The position numbers and the translations under genes were made by a program. From Labilithrix sp. (GTDB lineage Bacteria; Myxococcota_A; Polyangia; Polyangiales; Polyangiaceae), in NCBI GenBank assembly GCA_019637195.1, contig JAHBWA010000002.1, forward strand, positions 102,986 to 166,985: a stretch of DNA of 64,000 bases, in the 5' to 3' direction. Shown one piece after another: positions 16,963 to 24,339 of the stretch; positions within the stretch are counted from its first letter, which is position 1, and the number at the start of each line of letters is the position of its first letter. The notes under the pieces are model-generated. The model saw only the letters and a program-made list of their open reading frames with translations. It was not told where the DNA came from and ran no database searches.

Positions 16963-18825
16963 CTACTTCTTCTTCACCGCGCACGCGAGCGGATCGCCGG
17001 CGGCGCAGGCGCGATCGAGCGACGGCGTGGCGAGCGCCTTCTGACCGGCGGCCGCCTGGAGCGTGCCGGCGGCGGCGCAGTCACGCATCGAGCCCGCGGT
17101 GCACGCCTTCTGCATCGCCATGAGCTCCGGCACCTTCGGGATCACGTTGCGGGTACCTCCGAAGAGGACCTTCTGCGCCGCGCACCCTAGGTCGTCGAGG
17201 CGCATGCACGCCATGTCGAACGCGCGCTTCGCGGCGTCCTGGTTGCCGCCCTGGCCGAGCTCGAGGCGCCCCTGGCCGGTGCAGCCCCGCGCGACGCCGC
17301 CGAAGCACGCGCGCTGGTAGAGAAGCTTCGCGGCGACCGCGTTCTTCGGCACGTCCTTCGAGCCGCCGTCGTAGAGCTCGCCGAGCTCGACGCAGCTCCG
17401 CGCCTGCCCGCCGTCGCAGGCCCGCTTGAGGAAGTCGGTCGCCTTCGCGACGTCCTTGGTCGCGCCGCGCCCCTCGAGGAGCATCTTGCCGACGACGCCG
17501 CAGCTCGCCTCGTGACCGCCCTCGCAGCCCTTCTGCAGGTACGTGACCGCCTGCTTCTCGTCCTTGGAGACGCCGTCGCCCGACTCGTACGCGGAGCCGA
17601 GCAGCCCGCACCCGAGCGCGTCGGCTTCGCCGCACGCCTTCTCGAACCGCTTCACCGCGCCGGCCGCGTCCTTGGCGCCGCCGCGTGCGTTCACCAGCAG
17701 CAGCCCGAGGTTGGAGCAGCTCTTCACGTCGTCGCCGTCGCAGCCCTTGCCGAGGAGCTCGCGCGCCTTGGCCTCGTCCTTCGATGCGCCTCCGCCGCCG
17801 GACGCGAAGAGCGCGCCGGCCGCGCCGCAGCTCCCCGCGTGCCCCTTGTCGCACTGCGCGAGGCACTCCTTCGCGTCGCCCGGCTTGCACAAGAACGCCG
17901 GCGCCGCGCTCGGATCGGTGCACTTGCCCTCGGCCAGCACGAGGCCCTTCGGGCAGGCGGCCTCCGGCGTCGCCACGTCGGCGACCTTCGCCTCGGGCGG
18001 CGGCGCGGCCTTCTCGGTGGGCGCCGCGTCCTTCGCGCCCTTCGGCCGGATGCCCTTCAGCTCGAGCCGGACGATCGCCTGGCACTGCGCCGGCGCCTTC
18101 GCCGAGTCGGGCTGCGCCTTGGCGCAGTCGGCGAGGTCGCCGTCCTGGTTGCGTACGCTCTTCGTGCTCGACGAGGCGCCTGACCCGCCGGCGCCGAAGA
18201 GCTGCGCGGCCGTCTTCGCTTCGCCTCTGGCGCCCGTCTCCATGACGAACGCGCCGACGGTCGCGCCCTTGACGAAGTGGGTGGCCCCGTCACACTCGCC
18301 GACGAGCTCATCGGCCGCCACGTTGCCCCAGGTCGTCTTCACCTTGCCGATCATGACGAGCGCGACGTCGAGCGTCGCGCCGCGCTGCATCTCGGCGCCG
18401 AGGTTGGCGGCGATGCCGGCGCCGGCGAGCGGCAAGTTCGCCTTCACCTCGTCGGCGTTGTTGAGCCTGACGAGCTGCTCCTTCTTGGTCATGCCGAGGA
18501 AGCCGTACTTCCCGTCGACCTTGCAGTCCTTCAAGAGCTTGAAGCCCTGGCAGCTGTACGCGACGACCGCGACGCTGTCCTTCATCAGGACCTCGAGATC
18601 GCCGCGCTGCTCGGGCTTCCAGTCGACGACGAGCGGCTCGGCGCCGCTCTCGGGCTCACGGCACGGACCGGAGCTCGCCTCGCCCATCGCGCCCGCGAAG
18701 GTCTGGTCCTTCGGACGGACCTGCTCGCCGGGCGTGGCGCCGCCGCAGCTCGCGAGCGCGAGGCCCGCAGGCAGGGACAACATGAGGGCGACCAGCGAAG
18801 AGCGCGACGATGTCGGGAGGTGCAT
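16963..18825 (-). CDS. Lipoprotein with C-terminal Sel1-like repeats
   Basis: 620 residues from ATG 18825. The lipobox is 'LSLPAGLALASCGG'. Residues of about 30-260 form a beta-rich N-terminal domain; after a Lys/Ala/Pro linker, residues of about 310-600 carry repeated 36-residue Sel1-type units ('AVTYLQKGCEGGHEASCGVVG', 'ATDFLKRACDGGQARSCVELG'), each with two or three conserved Cys, so the solenoid is probably disulfide-linked outside the cytoplasm. Sel1 solenoids act as protein-protein scaffolds. Convergent with the zinc-ribbon gene. Confidence 0.85.
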   Translation of the reverse strand: MHLPTSSRSSLVALMLSLPAGLALASCGGATPGEQVRPKDQTFAGAMGEASSGPCREPESGAEPLVVDWKPEQRGDLEVLMKDSVAVVAYSCQGFKLLKDCKVDGKYGFLGMTKKEQLVRLNNADEVKANLPLAGAGIAANLGAEMQRGATLDVALVMIGKVKTTWGNVAADELVGECDGATHFVKGATVGAFVMETGARGEAKTAAQLFGAGGSGASSSTKSVRNQDGDLADCAKAQPDSAKAPAQCQAIVRLELKGIRPKGAKDAAPTEKAAPPPEAKVADVATPEAACPKGLVLAEGKCTDPSAAPAFLCKPGDAKECLAQCDKGHAGSCGAAGALFASGGGGASKDEAKARELLGKGCDGDDVKSCSNLGLLLVNARGGAKDAAGAVKRFEKACGEADALGCGLLGSAYESGDGVSKDEKQAVTYLQKGCEGGHEASCGVVGKMLLEGRGATKDVAKATDFLKRACDGGQARSCVELGELYDGGSKDVPKNAVAAKLLYQRACFGGVARGCTGQGRLELGQGGNQDAAKRAFDMACMRLDDLGCAAQKVLFGGTRNVIPKVPELMAMQKACTAGSMRDCAAAGTLQAAAGQKALATPSLDRACAAGDPLACAVKKK

Positions 18826-18905
18826 GTTCGCGCGAGGGTATCGGCGCTCCCTTCGGGTGCACAAGCGGCGTCTGGCGCGACCGCAGGGCAGCATATTTTA
18901 ATGTA

Positions 18906-18920
18906 CTATCGAATAGATAG
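18906..18920. repeat. AT-rich palindrome upstream of the 96-residue gene
   Basis: CTATC-GAATA-GATAG, a perfect 5-bp inverted repeat in the most AT-rich stretch nearby (about 18892-18925), between two divergent starts (18825 minus, 19004 plus). It could be an operator or part of a promoter; no -35/-10 pair was assigned. Confidence 0.3.
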
Positions 18921-19003
18921 CGCACGCCGGTCGTCGAGGCGCGGTGGAGACGGCCCGGCGGTGACCCGTTTCCGAGGCGCCGGCGACTTCACGAGTAAGC
19001 ACG

Positions 19004-19294
19004 ATGCGACCCCCTTTCGACGACGTGGGTGACTCTTCGTGGTGGGCAGTGCACGGCGCCTCGCGCAGCAGCGCGCCGATGAGCTTCGAGCTCGAGCGTG
19101 ACGACACGTTCGCAGACGCCTCGCCGCGCGACGAGGCCGTCGACGGCGCGCCCGCGGACGAGCGCTCGGTCGAGATCCCCGAAGACCTCGCGCTCCGCGA
19201 GCAGATCGCCGCGAGCGAGCGCGAGACCGTGAAGGACCTCGCGCTCGTCCGCGCCGCGGCCGCGCTCATGAACGAGCCGCAGCCGACGGCGTAG
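19004..19294 (+). CDS. Small acidic hypothetical protein
   Basis: 96 residues, strongly acidic and mainly helical towards the end ('EIPEDLALREQIAASERETVKDLALVRAAAALMNEP'). Third-position GC is very high, like real genes here. No signal peptide and no family recognised. It is convergent with asd, 65 bp away. Confidence 0.6.
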   Translation: MRPPFDDVGDSSWWAVHGASRSSAPMSFELERDDTFADASPRDEAVDGAPADERSVEIPEDLALREQIAASERETVKDLALVRAAAALMNEPQPTA

Positions 19295-19359
19295 TCCTCG
19301 GCGCACAGCGCGGTCGCCGCGCACCGCGCGCTCAACGCGCACCGCGCGGTCACGCGCGC

Positions 19360-20376
19360 TCAACGCGCGACGAAGAGCTTCTCCGCGATCTGAACCGCGT
19401 TCAGCGCGGCGCCCTTGCGGAGGTTGTCCGCGACCACGAACATCTTGATCGCGCCGGCGACCGCGAGATCGTCCCGCACGCGCCCGACGTACACCGGATC
19501 GGTCCCCGCCGCCGAGAACGGCTGCGGGTGGTTGCCGGGCGCGTAGGCGTCGTCCATGAGCACGACGCCCTCGGCGCCGCGGAGGAGCTGCTTGGCCTCC
19601 TCGGCCGTCATCGCTCGGTGGAACTGGACGTGGACGGACTCGGAGTGCCCGTTGACGACGGGGACGCGCACGGTCGTGGGAGACACGCCGATCGCGGCGT
19701 CGCCCAGGATCTTGCGGGTCTCGTTCACCATCTTCAGCTCTTCCTCGGAGTAGTCGCCCTCGCCGGCCTTCCAGTCGCAGAGGACGTTGAACGCCATCTG
19801 ACCGGGGAACACGGTGGGGATCACCGTCTCGCCCGCCAGCGACGCGCGCGTCTGCTGCAAGAGGTCCTCGACCGCCGCCTGTCCCTTGCCGCTCGTCGCC
19901 TGGTACGTGCTCACGATGATCGTCTTCACGCGCGCCGCGTCGTGGAGCGGCTTCAGCGCGACGACCATCTGGATCGTGGAGCAGTTCGGGTTCGCGATGA
20001 TGCCCTTCGGGCGCGTCTTCGCGGCCTCGATGTTCACCTCCGGCACGACCAGCGGGACGTCCGGATCCATCCGCCACGCGCTCGAGTTGTCGATCACGAC
20101 TGCCCCGCACCTGGCGGCGATCGGCCCGTACTCGCGCGACACGCCCGCGCCCGCGCTGAAGAGCGCGACGTCGACGCCCTCGAACGACTTGGGCCCCAGC
20201 TCCTCGACGACGATCTCGCCGCCGCCGAACGGCAGCTTCTGCCCCGCGCTGCGCTTGCTCGCGAGCGCGACGAGCTTCGAGATCGGGAAGCTCCGCTGCT
20301 CGAGCGTTCGGAGCATCTCGCGACCGACGGCGCCGGTCGCGCCGGCGACGGCGACGACGAAGGAGGCTTTCGACAT
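19360..20376 (-). CDS. asd: Aspartate-semialdehyde dehydrogenase
   Basis: 338 residues. ATG 20376 is preceded by GGAA at a good distance; an in-frame ATG at 20388 would add four residues. N-terminal NADP site 'VVAVAGATGAVGREML'; nucleophile Cys132 in 'IIANPNCSTIQM'; substrate-binding 'NGHSESVHVQFHRAM' with the acid-base His. It reduces aspartyl phosphate to aspartate semialdehyde, the branch point to lysine/diaminopimelate, threonine and methionine. Cytoplasmic homodimer or tetramer. No other pathway gene is adjacent, so it is transcribed alone. Confidence 0.96.
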   Translation of the reverse strand: MSKASFVVAVAGATGAVGREMLRTLEQRSFPISKLVALASKRSAGQKLPFGGGEIVVEELGPKSFEGVDVALFSAGAGVSREYGPIAARCGAVVIDNSSAWRMDPDVPLVVPEVNIEAAKTRPKGIIANPNCSTIQMVVALKPLHDAARVKTIIVSTYQATSGKGQAAVEDLLQQTRASLAGETVIPTVFPGQMAFNVLCDWKAGEGDYSEEELKMVNETRKILGDAAIGVSPTTVRVPVVNGHSESVHVQFHRAMTAEEAKQLLRGAEGVVLMDDAYAPGNHPQPFSAAGTDPVYVGRVRDDLAVAGAIKMFVVADNLRKGAALNAVQIAEKLFVAR

Positions 20377-20616
20377 GGTCGGTTCCATACCAGGCCTGCA
20401 CGATAAGAGGACACTCCGCGAGCTCCGCAGCGCTCGAACGCGACGCACATGTCATTACACACGAGCTCGAGCGTACCTTCGCGCCTCGGACCACCTCGCC
20501 GCGGACGGGACACGTGCGCCCCGCGTCCAGGAGGAGCGGACACCGCGCCGCGCCGCGCGCTCCTCGGAGGGCCCGACCCCAGAAAGAGCGGAGCTCGCGT
20601 GTTACTCTGAAGAGCC

Positions 20617-23600
20617 ATGCGTGCACCGGCGATCGGCGTAGTCGTCCTCGCGCTGCTCCTCGCCGCGTGTGGCCGCCCGGACTCCGGCGCGCGGAGCGCG
20701 GAGATGCGGAGCTTCCGCGCGACGGGCCCCGGCGCCGGCGCCGATCCGACGCTCCGCCCCGCGCGACTCCTGCCCGAGCACGTCGACGCGACGATGACCT
20801 ACGGCGCGGAGGCGGGCGGCGGATCGCGCGTCCTCACCGCCGGCCTCCGCGTCGTCACCTACCCCAAGGGCGCGATCGTCGCCGCCGCGGATCGCCTTCC
20901 GCAGGCGCCGCAGACGACCATCGCCCTCCCCGAGCGCCTCGGCGGCGGCTACCTCTTCGTCCTCGGCACCACGCTCTGGCGCGCCGATCGCTGGCTCGAC
21001 CCGGCCAAGCCGATCTTCACGTCGTCCTCGCCGCTCCAGGCGATCCTCCCGGGCCTCGACCGCGTGTACCTCCGGTCGCAGAGCGCGGTCCTCGCGCTCG
21101 ACGGCCGAAGCGGCCAGGTGCTCGATCTGGGACCGTGGCCGGCGAGCCCCTTCGTCACCAGCTACGCGGCGGCGGACGGCTGGCGCGCGGCGGCGGTCAC
21201 CGACATGCGCGGCGTCGTCGCGACCTTCGACGCAGGAGCGACCTGGAAGACGCTCGAGCTCCCGATCGAGCCGAAGGAGGTCGTCGTGTCGAGCGACAGC
21301 CTCGCGATCGGCGGGTTCGAGAGCGCGCGCGCCGAGAGCTGGTACGAGCTCCGCGCCGACGGGAGCGTCGCGCGCCTCGGCGCGCCGCCGCGCGAAGCGA
21401 AGACCGCGCTGACGCCGACGCCGGTGCGCCCGGCGCCGCACGCGTCGATGTACCCGCCGACGTCGCTGAGGCCGCCCCCGCCGCCGGTGGCTCCGTCGCG
21501 CGCCGACGGCGAGGCGCGCGGCGACGCCGACAAGGAGGACGGCGCCGCGAGGACGTTCGGCAAGCGTCCCCTCGCGACCGCGATCGAAGACGGCTGGCCG
21601 CTCACCGACGGGACCGCCGTGATCGCCCGGGACGGCGCGCTCGCGCGCGTGCGGCTCTCGGACGGCGCGCTGATCGAGCTCGTCCGCGACGCGTTCCCGC
21701 TCGAGTCCGCGCGCTGTCATCCGGTCACGCTCACGCGTCCCCGCGCCGTCGGCGCGTTCGGCTTCGTCTGCGGCGAGCCGCGCGGCCGGACCGTCCTCTA
21801 CGCCTACGATCCGCTCCGCGGACGCCTCGCCGAGCTCAAGAGGTTCGACCGCCCGCGCGTCGTCACGTCGTCGGGCAACGGCGCGCTCGCGGTGCGCGGC
21901 CCGTGCGCCGAGGACGGCGAGCCCGCGCCGCCCCCGCGACCCGAGCCGGCGAAGCTCGAGAAGGACAAGAGCAAGGACGAGCTCGATCGCGCGAAGGAGC
22001 CCGCGGCGAAGTCCAGCGGAAAGGCCAAGGAGGACGCACGCGCCGGCGCCCCACCCGAGCCCCCCGCGCCGAAGGCCGCGGACGACGCGAGCCGCGCACC
22101 GACGAACGAAGTGCACCCGTACTGCGTCCTCGGCCACGACGACACCTGGCGCGAGATCCACGTCCGCGGCGACGTCGGCGGCGAGCGCGTCGTCGTGCTC
22201 GCCGACGGGCGCATCGTCGTCGTCACGCCGCCGCGAGGGCTCGGCACGCCCGCCCGGATCACGCTGCTCGATCGCGCGGGCGGCTCGGCGCGCGCGACCA
22301 CGCTGCCGATCGTCTTCCCGCGCGTGACGAGCGACGTGGGCCGCGTGCTCCGCCTCGGTCTCTGGCTCGACGGCTTCGAGGAGCGCCGTCCCGGCGTCGT
22401 CGGAGGATGGATCGAAGCCGGCGGCGTGATGCTCGGCGTCGAGATCGCGCTCGACGGCAAGGCGACTCCGGGTCAGTACATCCGCGACGCGGGGATGCCC
22501 TTCGTCGCGGGGCGGTACGGGCTCGGGTGGACCGCGTCGCGGCGCGGGTACGAGACCACCGACGGCGGGATGACCTGGTCGGCGATCGACCTGCCCGATC
22601 CGCTCGTCCCAGCCGCGCGCGTCGATCGCCGCGCCTGCGGTCCGATCGGCTGCCTCGCTCACGGCTGGCTCCGCGTCGGCTGGGGAACGCCGAGCGCGTC
22701 TCCGCCGCCCGTCGTGCCGCCGCCGCCCCATCGATCGCCGGCCGCGCAACCGGCGATCCCGCAGCTTCAGCTGGCGTGCGAGCCGGTCGCGCCGATGCCG
22801 CACGCCGCGCCGACGCCTCGAGCGAAGAGCGCCGACCCGGGGCCTCAAGGCCGAGCCCGGCTCGGCGGCTTCGGCGGACCGCCGGTGCTCTCCACCTTCA
22901 ACGGGCTCAGCGAGCTGCCGCCGTTCTTCGCGCAGGCCGCGCCAGCGCTCCGCGAGTCGGAGCGCGGCGTCAACGTCGATGTCCGCGAGCACGCCGAGCG
23001 GTACGTGAGCGTCGGCGCGCTCGCGCGCGTCTACGGCTGGGGGCCGAAGAGCGGCGAGTGGGAGACGCTCGGTCGCTGGCAGGTCAAATGGCTCTCGCCG
23101 TTCAGCGGCTGGCCCGAGGTCCGCGCGAGCCTGCCCGCGCCGCCGCCGCAGATCATCCTCGACATGACGCGAGCCTCGTCGACCTACTACGGCTACGGCA
23201 CCCCGAGCAGCGGGTTCCAGCTCGCGCCGGGCGACGACGCCGCGCACGCGCTCCTCGTCGGCAAGCGCACGGGCCGCGCGGAGGGCCTGCTCTTCGAGCT
23301 CGAGGCGGAGCGCGCTCCGATCGAGGTTCGCCGCGCCGACGGCGAACCGTTCGGCGAGCTCGAAGGCGTGGTGCGCGCCGCGGGGCGCTGGTTCATCGCT
23401 TCGCCCAGCCCGGGAGCGATCTCAACGGCGACCGTCATCTGGCAGATTGAGAGCGGCGTGGCGCGCGAGCTCGTCCGCGTTCCGCGCGCGAGCGCCGTGG
23501 CCTCGACGAGCTCGCGCACGAGGCTCGCCTATCGCTCCGACGGGCGCGCGATCGCGCTCGTGGTCGACGGGGCGCCGACCGCCGATCGCAACACGAGCGT

Positions 23601-24000
23601 GCGCTGGGCGCTGCCGATCGACCTCGAGAGCGGCGCGCTCGGCGAGCCCGAGCCGCTCGGCTACATCGATCTCGCGGGGCGCACGCTCGACGTGTGCACC
23701 GACGACCTCGTCGGCTGGGTGCTCGACGCGACGATGCCGTCGTCGTCCGTCCGGATCCGTGTGCCTCGAGGCGGCGGAGCGCTGAGCTCCGTGCTCGCGC
23801 GTCTCCGGCTGACGCGCACGCGCGCCTGCGTCGAGCGCGTCGCCGGCACCTACGACGGGCAATCGCAGGAGCGCGCGGCCCAGCTCACGCGCGCGGGCGC
23901 TGTGCGCGCGACGCCGCTCCGCTCCGGCGAGCTCTTCGCGACCGCGATGAGCGCGCAGACCCGCTTCCCGCTCAAGTGCTCGATCGATCGCGCGCGCTGA
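20617..24000 (+). CDS. Large lipoprotein with BNR/propeller-like repeats
   Basis: 1127 residues with lipobox 'VVVLALLLAACGR'. The protein is mostly beta: repeated segments such as 'RVYLRSQSAVLALDGRSGQVLDLG' and 'GWTASRRGYETTDGGMTWSAIDLPD', the latter an Asp-box (BNR) like repeat. Two low-complexity linkers, Pro-rich near 270-300 and Lys/Glu/Asp-rich near 440-490, separate what may be two or three propellers. No enzyme motif is visible. Probably a surface- or periplasm-facing binding protein. It is divergent from asd across 240 bp. Confidence 0.8.
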   Translation: MRAPAIGVVVLALLLAACGRPDSGARSAEMRSFRATGPGAGADPTLRPARLLPEHVDATMTYGAEAGGGSRVLTAGLRVVTYPKGAIVAAADRLPQAPQTTIALPERLGGGYLFVLGTTLWRADRWLDPAKPIFTSSSPLQAILPGLDRVYLRSQSAVLALDGRSGQVLDLGPWPASPFVTSYAAADGWRAAAVTDMRGVVATFDAGATWKTLELPIEPKEVVVSSDSLAIGGFESARAESWYELRADGSVARLGAPPREAKTALTPTPVRPAPHASMYPPTSLRPPPPPVAPSRADGEARGDADKEDGAARTFGKRPLATAIEDGWPLTDGTAVIARDGALARVRLSDGALIELVRDAFPLESARCHPVTLTRPRAVGAFGFVCGEPRGRTVLYAYDPLRGRLAELKRFDRPRVVTSSGNGALAVRGPCAEDGEPAPPPRPEPAKLEKDKSKDELDRAKEPAAKSSGKAKEDARAGAPPEPPAPKAADDASRAPTNEVHPYCVLGHDDTWREIHVRGDVGGERVVVLADGRIVVVTPPRGLGTPARITLLDRAGGSARATTLPIVFPRVTSDVGRVLRLGLWLDGFEERRPGVVGGWIEAGGVMLGVEIALDGKATPGQYIRDAGMPFVAGRYGLGWTASRRGYETTDGGMTWSAIDLPDPLVPAARVDRRACGPIGCLAHGWLRVGWGTPSASPPPVVPPPPHRSPAAQPAIPQLQLACEPVAPMPHAAPTPRAKSADPGPQGRARLGGFGGPPVLSTFNGLSELPPFFAQAAPALRESERGVNVDVREHAERYVSVGALARVYGWGPKSGEWETLGRWQVKWLSPFSGWPEVRASLPAPPPQIILDMTRASSTYYGYGTPSSGFQLAPGDDAAHALLVGKRTGRAEGLLFELEAERAPIEVRRADGEPFGELEGVVRAAGRWFIASPSPGAISTATVIWQIESGVARELVRVPRASAVASTSSRTRLAYRSDGRAIALVVDGAPTADRNTSVRWALPIDLESGALGEPEPLGYIDLAGRTLDVCTDDLVGWVLDATMPSSSVRIRVPRGGGALSSVLARLRLTRTRACVERVAGTYDGQSQERAAQLTRAGAVRATPLRSGELFATAMSAQTRFPLKCSIDRAR

Positions 24001-24339
24001 CCGCGGGCGAGACGACTCAACTGCGTCTCGTCCGCGCGTCGGGCCGCGCCGACACCGTTAAGCACGGGCTAATCGCCGCCGGACGCGCATTGCAGAACCG
24101 CTGCAATGTCTCTTGCAGAACTGCATCGTCGGACGGCATTTCAACTGTGAACAAGACTAAAAACACTACGTTTTTCGACGACCCACCGGTGGCACGAGGC
24201 TCGCATATACAGAATTCGCTCGCGTGGAGTGTGGCTGCCCCCCCGGCCCCTTCGCGCGGGCTTTTTCTTTGTCCGTCGATCGACGGCCGCGTTCGCCGCA
24301 GCCGCGCGCTCCCGGCGTGCCTGTATCCTCGGCGCCCGC
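24001..24339. other. 339-bp intergenic region with hairpins
   Basis: Lower GC than its surroundings between 24085 and 24215. It holds a near-duplicate TTGCAGAAC (about 24090 and 24114), a perfect AAAAAC-N5-GTTTTT hairpin (24159-24175) and a terminator-like hairpin at 24246-24266. No gene was recognised. Confidence 0.5.
24246..24266 (+). terminator. Candidate intrinsic terminator
   Basis: GCCC / GGGC stem around a CCTTCGCGC-type loop followed by TTTTT. It lies 246 bp after the large lipoprotein and 74 bp before the next start. The stem is short, so it may alternatively be a leader hairpin of the downstream gene. Confidence 0.4.

Noticed and set aside
20514..23450. A 978-residue plus-strand frame and an 881-residue minus-strand frame over the large lipoprotein
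   Set aside because: Arg/Ala-rich shadow translations of the lipoprotein gene, whose own frame has a lipobox and Asp-box repeats.
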